Below are positions 1-7,758 of a stretch of DNA of 14,701 nucleotides, piece after piece. This stretch comes from Bacteroidota bacterium (GTDB lineage Bacteria > Bacteroidota > Bacteroidia > Bacteroidales > Cfx3-03): assembly GCA_030706265.1 (NCBI GenBank), contig JAUZOX010000027.1, positions 1 to 14,701 of the forward strand, read 5' to 3'. Within the stretch, counting starts at the first letter, position 1; each line of letters begins with the position of its first letter. A model generated the notes under the pieces. It did not search any database, had not been told where the DNA came from, and saw only the letters and a list, made by a program, of their open reading frames with translations. The translations under genes and the position numbers were made by a program.

Positions 1-210
1 ATCAATGATCTTCACGAGAGGACTTCACTGATCATCACCACCAATAAATCTCCCAAGGAGTGGGCCGATGTACTTAAAGACACTGTCTTGACAACAGCAC
101 TTTTGGACCGGATCTTGTATCGATGCTAAATTATAAAATTAACCGGAAACAGCTACCGCATGCAGTACCGAAAAAACATCTTTGAGAATAAACTAAACAC
201 TAATATTTAA
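1..210 (+). pseudogene. istB: IS21-family istB ATPase helper, 3' end, interrupted by an in-frame stop
   Basis: This is the C-terminal tail of an IstB-type ATP-binding transposition helper; its 5' part lies outside the window. The plus-strand frame starting at base 1 reads INDLHERTSLIITTNKSP, then EWADVLKDTVLTTALLDRIL. This matches the IstB C-terminal signature with a TSN/TTN sensor, an EW motif and an A(I/L)LDR motif. A TAA codon at 127-129 stops the frame after LYRC. The same frame then continues with IIKLTGNSYRMQYRKNIF to a second stop at 208-210, and this is also typical IstB tail sequence. The family usually has an acidic residue where the stop falls (as in C-E-I-I-K-L), so a single GAA-to-TAA change explains it. 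The truncated product would lose about 27 residues, and the helper is probably inactive or impaired. The family call is firm. The loss-of-function call is inference, because the istA part is not visible. Confidence 0.8.
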
Positions 211-211
211 C

Positions 212-279
212 CTATTTTTGACTTCAGAAACATACATCCTTAATTGCCGAAATACATGCATATTTGATTTCTGGTAACA
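212..279 (+). mobile_element. Putative right terminus of the IS21-family element
   Basis: Directly after the istB frame are three loosely related blocks: TTTTGACTTCAGAAAC near 215, TTAATTGCCGAAAT near 240, and ATTTGATTTCTGGTAAC near 262. IS21-family ends typically carry several degenerate terminal repeats and finish in CA. The last block ends GGTAACA at about 279, whose complement begins TGTTACC. That makes 279 the best guess for the element boundary. The left end is outside the window, so neither the inverted repeat nor a target duplication can be verified. Confidence 0.35.
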
Positions 280-506
280 TATATACCCTTGCAAGATAAT
301 CAACTAATCAGAAAATTCCAACTTTTCAAAGAACGTAATTCACATAATCCTCAATATAATTAAACCTTTCAGATGATTTCCTTAACTAAACGACATTGTT
401 TTAAAATTACTCAAATATTTAATTTGAACTAATGAAGTTTTTTGAAAGTCTCATAAATTCAAATATTAACTTGGATTTCAAAATAATGCTATCTGAAAAG
501 TTGATA
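280..506. other. AT-rich intergenic region between the IS21 remnant and the end of the PUL
   Basis: This stretch is very AT-rich, with stops in all frames and no convincing ORF or RNA gene. It holds the 3' flank of the arabinofuranosidase gene. I found no clear GC-rich hairpin with a T-tract on either strand, so the point where the PUL transcript ends is not visible. Confidence 0.6.
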
Positions 507-2519
507 TTACTTTCTATGCGAGTTATCTTTTAAGGTCGCTTTGATGTAATTTGGTTTTGTGACTTTTATACGTATTATGCTAAACGAAAAAGGTGGAAAT
601 TCTTTTTCAAAACCGCTATTAAAAACTGTAAAGCCATTTTTTTTCGGGACTATTACATTGGGATTGTATAATGAGTTTTCCGCATTACAATCTTTATGAC
701 TCAACTCTGTTATTTCAGCTGGTTGCCCGGTTAATTTGATTCCTCTAAAACAAAATGATGCTTTTTGAGGTAGCGAATCTATATTTACTACTTTTATAAT
801 TACTTCATCTGTTTTTTGATCGTATCCTGAGATACTGAACCACTTTTTTGACTTGTGATCTTCGATAGTTCCAGACCGGGTATCGAGCATGAAATCAGGA
901 CGATTTTCAGCCATCATTTTGTTGACATAATAGGATGTTCGGCCAAATACTTTTGAGTTATCAAATCCGATCATATTAACAGGCCAAGCTTTATCACTAA
1001 CATGAAAAAAAAGTGGTGCATAGGAACTCATAGTCACAATATCGCTATTTTTTTCAAGCCCCATCAAAAAGACTGCATCTGATAAAGCTGCTAATAAGTT
1101 TCCCTCTCCAACACCTCTACTACAAGCATATTCCCCAACATATATTTCAGGTCCTTTACGATCGGTTGTATCGTATTTGTTAAAGGCAGAGATAAAAGAT
1201 TGTGGAGTGCCGTATTTATGATCATCTTTGATTTCAACTTTACCATTTGGAATAGCTCTTTGATTACAAATGATCTTAAGATTCGGGTATCTGGTTTTTA
1301 TATCAGAGTAGAACTGTTTGTAATTTTCGTTGTAAAGTTGTCCACTAGCTTCATTCCCAATTTCAATATATTTCAAATGAAATGGTGCCGGATGACCATT
1401 GGCTGCACGTTTAGATCCCCACTCAGAATTAACTGGACCAAGGGCATATTCTAATGCATCTAGTGCTTCCTGAATGTACAATTTCACATCTTCGGGTTTA
1501 CAGTATTCTGCTTTACGGTAGTTGTCACTAAATCCTGGATTACAAACCCATAGGGCATCAGCTTTAATGTCTTCACAAAGTTGTAGATACTCATGGAAAC
1601 CCAACCCATTGGTTGTGTAATAGCCCCATAGGTTCATGGTTCCTTTGCGTTGGGAAATATCTCCAATTGAGTTTTTCCATTGGATTCGATTATCAAGATT
1701 CATTCCTCCTACAATAGCGCCACCAGGGAAACGGACAAATGACGGCTTTAGGTCAATCAACATTTGAACCATATCGGGGCGCAAGCCATTAGGACGATTT
1801 TTATATGTTTTTTGTGGAAAAAGTGATACTACATCAAGCCATATCGTATCTGCCTGATTAATAGTTAATGACAAACGCCCCAAATTATCTGATAAATTTG
1901 GAACAAGAAAACATTGATACTTATGCCAGTCACCACCTATATTAAGTATTTTTTTCTTTGCATAAATCTGATTACCGTTAGGACTTTCCAGCGAAACTGT
2001 TACATCCAACTTTTTACTATTATTTGTGCGAGCGTAAAACGAAAGGTTATAAGTTTCATCTTTTTTTAAATTCATTCCCCAATACCCTGAATTATAAACC
2101 CCGGATCGACTACCTGTTTTAGTTACAATTAATCGCATAGAAGAGGGATTTTTCTCATTCAATGGCTTTATGGTTTGTAATCGGATGTCACCAATTGCCC
2201 CACCCTTGGAAAGGAAAGTCCAGCCATATAGCTCATTACCAAATATTTTTCTTTCCTGCCAATCGTTTTTGGTACGTACAAGGTTACCAGCCATTTTTGA
2301 GCCTTCTGGGATGTTAGTCATCTCAAAATCGCGATTAAAAACCATCTCGGAATACAATCCTCCCTCACCAGAATGATTGATTTCCTCGAAAAATATACCA
2401 TAAAGTCTTGGGCTTACGGAGATTCCGGGTTTTGTAGCATCGATCTCATAAACGTTTTGTCCTAATAGCTTAAAAGTGGAACTAAATAGTATTGCCAAAA
2501 TAAAAATCTGTTTTTTCAT
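507..2519 (-). CDS. Secreted GH51 alpha-L-arabinofuranosidase
   Basis: This is a retaining exo-hydrolase that removes terminal alpha-L-arabinofuranosyl residues from glycan side chains; it is exported and probably periplasmic. Residues 1-20 form a type I signal peptide (cleavage expected at LLG|Q21). The mature N-terminus has the GH51 signature LYGIFFEEINHSGEGG (about 39-54). Residues about 125-235 look like a CBM4/9-type beta-sandwich inserted before the barrel, as in many Bacteroidota GH51 enzymes. The barrel begins near FVRFPGG (261-267). The acid/base is Glu390 in YIEIGNE and the nucleophile is Glu463 in YVGEYA. A C-terminal beta-sandwich follows to about 655. The length of 670 aa is normal for the CBM-bearing form, and all key residues are intact. 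It is the last PUL gene, 58 nt after the GH-A gene stop. The family call is firm; the natural substrate is unknown. Confidence 0.93.
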   Translation of the reverse strand: MKKQIFILAILFSSTFKLLGQNVYEIDATKPGISVSPRLYGIFFEEINHSGEGGLYSEMVFNRDFEMTNIPEGSKMAGNLVRTKNDWQERKIFGNELYGWTFLSKGGAIGDIRLQTIKPLNEKNPSSMRLIVTKTGSRSGVYNSGYWGMNLKKDETYNLSFYARTNNSKKLDVTVSLESPNGNQIYAKKKILNIGGDWHKYQCFLVPNLSDNLGRLSLTINQADTIWLDVVSLFPQKTYKNRPNGLRPDMVQMLIDLKPSFVRFPGGAIVGGMNLDNRIQWKNSIGDISQRKGTMNLWGYYTTNGLGFHEYLQLCEDIKADALWVCNPGFSDNYRKAEYCKPEDVKLYIQEALDALEYALGPVNSEWGSKRAANGHPAPFHLKYIEIGNEASGQLYNENYKQFYSDIKTRYPNLKIICNQRAIPNGKVEIKDDHKYGTPQSFISAFNKYDTTDRKGPEIYVGEYACSRGVGEGNLLAALSDAVFLMGLEKNSDIVTMSSYAPLFFHVSDKAWPVNMIGFDNSKVFGRTSYYVNKMMAENRPDFMLDTRSGTIEDHKSKKWFSISGYDQKTDEVIIKVVNIDSLPQKASFCFRGIKLTGQPAEITELSHKDCNAENSLYNPNVIVPKKNGFTVFNSGFEKEFPPFSFSIIRIKVTKPNYIKATLKDNSHRK

Positions 2520-2577
2520 AATTCATATCATTTTTTTGAGTTTTTTCCAATCTGAAGTCTCTTCCACAAAATTGGAC

Positions 2578-4848
2578 TCAATGATAAAGACAAAGCTTAG
2601 GTCGCAGACTCGAATCCGGATTCTCGGATGAACCGAATTCAACGCATCGGTTATCATAATCGTAGACACCCTTGCGATAGTAGCTTGAAGAATACTGGTT
2701 GACATTATACCTGACGATCCTGGCAAGCACAAATGTCACTGTATTATTTGTACTATGCAAGAGTAGCGATCGCACATAATCGGTCACATCGAGATAATTT
2801 TGTTTAAAAGACGAAGAAGAAAATGAGATTTGCCCCAGAAATTTTCCATAAATTCCCAGCCCCTGTCCAGGTGTGACTCCTGAATAATTATCTTCAATTT
2901 CAACCATACTTCCTAAGCCAGTCGTTGTTTGTAAAAGCGAGTCAGATGAATAGTATTTTCCTATTCCTGGTGCATTGCTCCACTTAAGATTCTGTCCTTT
3001 CCAGTTACCTACTACACCATAAACATGAATTATCTCACGCTGGTTAGCTTCATCCCCCGTGTTGCGACCAGAGAGCTTCAGTAATACTCTAGTTGTGCTG
3101 TTTATATCCTTTAGTGAGAAGTTGAGGAATCCGATCCTGCGCAATAAGGGATCGGCATGATGCAATGACACTTTGATGGTGCCTTCTGAACTATGATCGA
3201 CCTGAGAACCTATTGTCAAATATGTGTCCTGTATCGGGTCTAATACTTTAGTTGACACTGTTGCAAGTGTGCGAGGTATTCGTACAAGAAAGGCAGTATT
3301 ATTCGGTATTGAAAATGAAACTTTCTTTGTATTATCTATAGACAGTATTTCGGTGATCTGTCCTATATTGTTGATGTCTACCCGTTGCATTGTCACTGGT
3401 GAGCCCACTTTTACGGCGAGTGCGCTTAGGTCAAGTGATACTTTTGCATCAACTCCACTCATGAATGATGAATAGAAATAGTATGCATTTTCAGCGTCAT
3501 CAAGTACTGCAACACTGCGTCTTTTAGCATTGCTCCCCGATATTTCTGTAAGTGAGAGTAAAGGTAAACCACCACGAAAATGACGTGCATACATCTGAAA
3601 ACAAGCACCCCCTCGTGTTATGCCTCCATAGTTAAAAGGTGAAATCGGTGAAACATATGAGATTTTATTGCCAAGAGTCGTCCCTTCAGGAGCCGCACCA
3701 AGTTTAAAAAGAAATAATCCGCCTTCAGTGCCAAGTCCAGCTGGACCGCCAATAGCAGTTGCCTGGAGAATTTGTGCAACCGATATTCCATAGTTTAGAT
3801 CTTCATTATCCAGATTTTTAGTTTTAAAGTTTCCACCAGTGCTCGTGTTGATTTCGCTGATCATGATTGGAATATTGGGCGAAGGTGCTTTTCTTGCGTT
3901 TGCAATTCCTTGACGTAAAGCACGGATTGTATTCTCATAACCAAGACCATCATTGCTATATTTATGAAAATCGTATAAATCATAGTTCCAAATCGTTGAA
4001 TCCTGTTTACCCTCTATATCTGTATGAATATCGGCCCAGGAAACACTTCCCCATCCATGAAAATTAATATTCGGATCTGGTAAGCTATAGTCCCAATATG
4101 GTCCTGGTTCTGTTGGACCATTTAAACCACTTATAAGGTGTTTGTTAAAATCACGATTGACATCAGTTATTGCCTTGTGTGTTGCATCTGTACAGATCAA
4201 CCATCTCGATTTCCAGGTATCATAGGAAATTCCAGCATGAGGCTCATTTGTGAACTGATATAAAGTGATGTCGTAATGTGATGCAAAGAAATAGACATAT
4301 GTGTACCAGTATTTCCAGTATTCAAATTTGTCACCCCAATCAGATATAGGTAAATTACTAAAACTAGAAGTATTTACAAGCATCGGTATAACTCCGATAC
4401 TTAACATTTTCTCAATATCTGAACATACTATACCTTTACATTGACTTGTAAAATCAGACCAGTCAATAAAGACATCGTTTCTTGTTCCCTGTTTAAGTGG
4501 ATTTTGACGTATTAATTGTGAAGCCGTTAAAAATTCTTGAATGGTTTTTACTCCTCCTTTCCAATTTAAACGAGAGAATGTAGGTTTGAACCAGTAGCGA
4601 TGATGTGTAATCCCATACCACTGGAAATAGTCAGGGTTGGTAAAGGCAGAAGGATTGCTGCTGATTTGCCCTGATGCACCGATGATCTTAGGAATCCGAT
4701 AACCGCTTGGCGCACTAAGTTTTACCAAATAATTATCAACATGAACTTGCGATATAGGGTCAGACAGCACCTGTGCTTTCATTGTGATGGTAGCACAAAA
4801 AATCATGGTAACTAATGCTACCATGTTTTTTCTTAATATTTTAGACAT
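2578..4848 (-). CDS. Secreted clan GH-A glycoside hydrolase with C-terminal CBM96-like domain
   Basis: This is a 756-aa exported protein with a signal peptide (residues 1-25, MKA|Q). Residues about 50-420 look like a (beta/alpha)8 clan GH-A catalytic domain. It has FTNEPH with the probable acid/base Glu202, FHKY near His295 at a usual substrate-binding position, and MISEINT with the probable nucleophile Glu332, at a spacing normal for this clan. A beta-rich linker domain (about 430-525) follows. The C-terminal part (about 537-756) starts DPIQDTYLTIG and ends LRPKLCLYH, a pattern of CBM96/DNRLRE-type carbohydrate-binding domains. The layout recalls GH86-like agarase or porphyranase relatives, but I cannot assign a CAZy family, and GH39, GH30 or an unclassified group are possible. 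It is probably the endo-acting enzyme of the locus. It starts 20 nt after the fucosidase stop, so the two are likely cotranscribed. Confidence 0.7.
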   Translation of the reverse strand: MSKILRKNMVALVTMIFCATITMKAQVLSDPISQVHVDNYLVKLSAPSGYRIPKIIGASGQISSNPSAFTNPDYFQWYGITHHRYWFKPTFSRLNWKGGVKTIQEFLTASQLIRQNPLKQGTRNDVFIDWSDFTSQCKGIVCSDIEKMLSIGVIPMLVNTSSFSNLPISDWGDKFEYWKYWYTYVYFFASHYDITLYQFTNEPHAGISYDTWKSRWLICTDATHKAITDVNRDFNKHLISGLNGPTEPGPYWDYSLPDPNINFHGWGSVSWADIHTDIEGKQDSTIWNYDLYDFHKYSNDGLGYENTIRALRQGIANARKAPSPNIPIMISEINTSTGGNFKTKNLDNEDLNYGISVAQILQATAIGGPAGLGTEGGLFLFKLGAAPEGTTLGNKISYVSPISPFNYGGITRGGACFQMYARHFRGGLPLLSLTEISGSNAKRRSVAVLDDAENAYYFYSSFMSGVDAKVSLDLSALAVKVGSPVTMQRVDINNIGQITEILSIDNTKKVSFSIPNNTAFLVRIPRTLATVSTKVLDPIQDTYLTIGSQVDHSSEGTIKVSLHHADPLLRRIGFLNFSLKDINSTTRVLLKLSGRNTGDEANQREIIHVYGVVGNWKGQNLKWSNAPGIGKYYSSDSLLQTTTGLGSMVEIEDNYSGVTPGQGLGIYGKFLGQISFSSSSFKQNYLDVTDYVRSLLLHSTNNTVTFVLARIVRYNVNQYSSSYYRKGVYDYDNRCVEFGSSENPDSSLRPKLCLYH

Positions 4849-4868
4849 TAGGCAGGAGTCTTAGTTAA

Positions 4869-6527
4869 TTATTGAAATCTTTTAACGTCACCATAAATGT
4901 TCATTCGTGGATGGATTACTACAGCACGGAATTCATATTGAATATCCTTTTTAAGATTTTTAAGTTCAATAGAAAAATCTCCTTCTTTGGTCATCTCTAC
5001 AAATTGAGTTTTGTTCCAAATAGTGCTATAAAGGTTTTCAACAAAACCACCATAAGGCCGATATTCAAAACCTACTTTTACTGAACCCACATCCCCTTTT
5101 TTTACAAGTTTTCCATTTAAAATTACTTTGTTTTCTGAAATATTAGCTTTAATTGTTTCTACAACAGGAGGATCCAGAGCAGGTACTATATTTTCAAGCT
5201 TAACAGTAATCGGATTGGGCCATTTGCTGTTATTATAAATACGTTGAGCCCGAACTACAGAGATGTGAAGTCCATCATCCTTCTGAATAAATCTTGACTG
5301 AACATCTTTTTCATTCTGATATTCACTGACCAAGTCATTTTGTCCTAATACACTTATTTTTGTTTGCGGCGTTGCTTTGATTGAACCCAAAACAAACTCT
5401 TTTCGATCTCCCCTGACCCAATCAGGGATTCCTGTAATTACAGCATAAACTGTTTTACGGTCTTTTGATGCTGTAAACCAAATATTCTCTTCGTGAGAAA
5501 TTATCCATGGACGAACACTATGAATAGCTTCCTGATTAATAAAATGCCATGCAGAAATCTCTGTAAGACGTCTTGATTCAGGGTCAGCAATATAGCCATC
5601 CGGATGAGGCCCAACATTGAGTAACAAGTTGCCTCCCTTTGCACGGGTCTCTACCAATATCTCAATCAATCTGGTGCCCGACTTCAAATCATCATTGGTA
5701 GGCTTATATTGCCATTGTGTTCCCATCGTAAGATTAGACTCCCATAGTTCATCATTAGCAACACCTGGAATAGTTTGCTCAGGTGAATTAACTGCTCCAC
5801 GCGTTATTACTACATCTGGTTGTAGTTTCCATGCTTCTTCCTTACAAGGATCTTTATGATCTCCATCAATAAATAACATATCAATCTTACCATAATTTGT
5901 AAATAATTCGTGTACTTGTCGGCGAACCAGATCATTATATGCTGCTTCTGCTTTTACATCTAGTTTAACTCCACCGCGTTTTAGTGTAATATTATTATCA
6001 TATAGAAATTTAAAGTCTTCAGGTGAATAGTAAATACCGACAGCCAGACCAGCTTTTCTGGCTCCTTCTACATACTCTTTTAAAAGATCTTTTCCATAAG
6101 GAGTTTTTGTTATTTTAAAGTCAGTGGTTTTTGTATCCCACATACAGAAACCGGAATGATGTTTAACTGTCAAACAGATGTATTTTGCTCCTGCAAGTTT
6201 TGCTTGCACAGCCATTCGATAAGCATCATATTTATATGGATCAAAAGTTTTGGGTAATTCATTAAAATAACGGTTCATATAATCATCAGATGCGCCAACC
6301 AAAGAATGGCTGATTACGATACCCAGCTGACTATCGAGACTCCAATGTAAAAACATTCCGAAACCCATGTCACGCAACCATTCCTGTCTATCAGGTTTAT
6401 TCTTATTCCCTGCAAAACTGTTGTCATTCTCTTCTTTCTGTGCAGAAGCAATCAGAATACTGCAAAGGAAAGCTATTAAGATAAAATAAAATTTCCAAGC
6501 TCTTTTGTTTATAATTGTTGTTTTCAT
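4869..6527 (-). CDS. Secreted GH29 alpha-L-fucosidase
   Basis: This is a retaining exo-enzyme that releases alpha-linked L-fucose from non-reducing ends. A signal peptide (residues 1-29, IASA|Q) exports it. The GH29 barrel spans about 45-340. It shows GMFLHWS (His61-Trp62), TVKHHSGFCMW with His123-His124 and Trp130 in the fucose pocket, and MLFIDGD with the expected nucleophile Asp221. It also shows a WESNLTMGTQW block (262-272), whose position suggests the substrate or acid/base region, and GGNLLLNVGP (298-307). The usual WFDG nucleophile motif is FIDG here, a mild variation. A beta-sandwich follows to about 445. A further domain of about 95 residues (455-552), beginning at PPVVET, looks FN3-like. 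The acid/base residue and the linkage preference (GH29-A or -B) cannot be settled by eye. The gene sits inside the PUL, 196 nt after the SGNH gene and 20 nt before the GH-A gene. Confidence 0.9.
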   Translation of the reverse strand: MKTTIINKRAWKFYFILIAFLCSILIASAQKEENDNSFAGNKNKPDRQEWLRDMGFGMFLHWSLDSQLGIVISHSLVGASDDYMNRYFNELPKTFDPYKYDAYRMAVQAKLAGAKYICLTVKHHSGFCMWDTKTTDFKITKTPYGKDLLKEYVEGARKAGLAVGIYYSPEDFKFLYDNNITLKRGGVKLDVKAEAAYNDLVRRQVHELFTNYGKIDMLFIDGDHKDPCKEEAWKLQPDVVITRGAVNSPEQTIPGVANDELWESNLTMGTQWQYKPTNDDLKSGTRLIEILVETRAKGGNLLLNVGPHPDGYIADPESRRLTEISAWHFINQEAIHSVRPWIISHEENIWFTASKDRKTVYAVITGIPDWVRGDRKEFVLGSIKATPQTKISVLGQNDLVSEYQNEKDVQSRFIQKDDGLHISVVRAQRIYNNSKWPNPITVKLENIVPALDPPVVETIKANISENKVILNGKLVKKGDVGSVKVGFEYRPYGGFVENLYSTIWNKTQFVEMTKEGDFSIELKNLKKDIQYEFRAVVIHPRMNIYGDVKRFQ

Positions 6528-6723
6528 GATTTTGTTGTTTTTAAAGATTTCTTTAATATTTTAATTTTTTTGAAAGATGATAATAACGATTCGTAGTGTG
6601 TACCATAAATGATTTGTAGAAATGTTACTATCATGCGATACAACCGTTACAATTGAACTATGCTTGACATAATATCATTTCCCATAGAATATACTATTTG
6701 GTACTATTTTGCAAAGTGTTACT
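6528..6723. other. Intergenic gap upstream of the fucosidase gene
   Basis: This is a 196-nt AT-rich gap inside the PUL, much longer than the 11-58 nt gaps between the other structural genes. I see no clean TAnnTTTG element on the minus strand and no GC-rich hairpin. A short interrupted palindrome, TATCATGCGATA (near 6631), is the only symmetric element noticed. The gap could hold a leader or a secondary promoter, but nothing visible proves it. Confidence 0.4.
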
Positions 6724-7647
6724 TCAATAAATTCCTATTTGCTTTTCTATTTCATCTGCTTTCAGTTGTGCATCAATTAAAGGTAATCCGGTTTTCATTC
6801 CCGGTCTTTTATGTCCAATTGAAGTTAACCATGCATCCTTCATTACATTCTGACGTTCTTCTATCAGCCCCAAAAGGATTTCGCCGTTATTTGTAATTGA
6901 AGAAATTGCACTTTTAGCATTATTATATTTAGCTACATTGTTCTCATCAAGAAATAGAAGTATCTGCTTAGCCATTAGCCAATGACCAATTTCGTTTGGA
7001 TGCACACCGTCTTTTGAATACATAAAAGTTGAATCTAAAAGCCGTTTGTCTTCGATGAATTTTTTCATTGGCTCATGTAAATCAATAATATTCCAGCTTT
7101 TTGTATACTGACGACTTATTAACCAATCAGAATAAATATCAAGAACATTGGAATAAGCTTTTCCTTTACGTTCGTCATATATGGGTGGCGTGATGTGAAC
7201 AATTAATGCACCGGATTTTGTCACTTGCTCGTGAAGCCATTGTATACCTTCTCTGAATTTTTTGAAACGACCATCAACATAAGGCATATAAATACCATCG
7301 TTCATTCCATAACATTCAAATACTATATCGGGTTTTGTTTGTTTTAGAATCCGTTCTAGGCGTTCATGCAGGTCTGGACGAGGGAATTTACCTCCAGCAT
7401 GGTTGGGCTCTGAAAGTCCCGATACGGTTTCACTTGGCAGACCAACATGAATAAACTCAAAACTCCTATCGGGGAAACGTATTTTTAAGTATGCTTCAAT
7501 ATACGAGATATAATGCCCCGCGTAAGTGATGCTATTTCCTAAAAATACATTTTTTTAACATTTAAAGGTATTTTATAACCTGTATTGGCATGTCCATTAA
7601 ATTGAATACCCCATAGAATAATTAAAAATGAGATTATTTATTTTCAT
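6724..7647 (-). pseudogene. SGNH/GDSL-family hydrolase (probable carbohydrate esterase), frameshifted at the 5' end
   Basis: SGNH hydrolases in PULs usually deacylate glycans. All four family blocks are present. Block I is FLGNSIT (Ser codon 7531-7533), block II is HVGLPSE, block III is GMND (Asn codon 7300-7302), and block V is DGVHPNEIGH (Asp codon 7009-7011, His codon 7000-7002). Blocks I and II lie upstream of the first ATG that gives an uninterrupted frame (7305), which falls inside block III, so that ATG is not the real start. The frame is open from 7554 downward and is preceded by TAA at 7555-7557. A start at 7647 (MKINNLIF) is in the same frame, but the intervening signal-peptide-like stretch (LWGIQFNGHA, GYKIPLNVKK) lies in another frame. 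One base gained between about 7637 and 7600 and one lost at the A7 run (7550-7556) would explain this. The repaired protein would be about 307 aa. It is either a decaying gene, a pair of sequencing errors, or slippage. Confidence 0.75.
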
Positions 7648-7693
7648 TATTATTTGTGTACGAAAAACATGGGAGTATTTACAATTTTCTGTG

Positions 7694-7745
7694 AAAAAAA
7701 ATCCATAAACTCTGGCTGAAGAATAAATAACTCTCCAGCCAGAAT
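7694..7745 (-). terminator. Hairpin plus T-tract after susD (attenuator or terminator)
   Basis: On the minus strand, ATTCTGGCTGGAGAG pairs with TTCTTCAGCCAGAGT across a TTATTTA loop (7709-7745). This gives a 15-bp stem that includes three G-U pairs. A run of eight T lies 7 nt downstream (7694-7701). It starts 14 nt after the susD stop. The spacer before the T-run is longer than ideal, so it may terminate only partly and mainly protect the susCD mRNA 3' end. This would give more SusCD than enzymes. Confidence 0.6.
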
Positions 7746-7758
7746 TATACAAAAGCTA

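Noticed and set aside
211..506. CRISPR, tRNA or other RNA gene in the left intergenic region
   Set aside because: No regular repeat-spacer pattern and no tRNA-like cloverleaf were seen. The loose repeats near 215-279 fit an IS21 end better.
2541..2577. Inverted repeat TCCAAT/ATTGGA between the GH-A and GH51 genes
   Set aside because: The stem is only 6 bp with a weak inner helix, and on the coding strand it is followed by A's, not T's. It is not a terminator and is short enough to be chance.
6724..7305. SGNH protein starting at the ATG at 7305
   Set aside because: This start is inside catalytic block III and would remove the nucleophile serine and block II, both of which are encoded upstream in the same frame.
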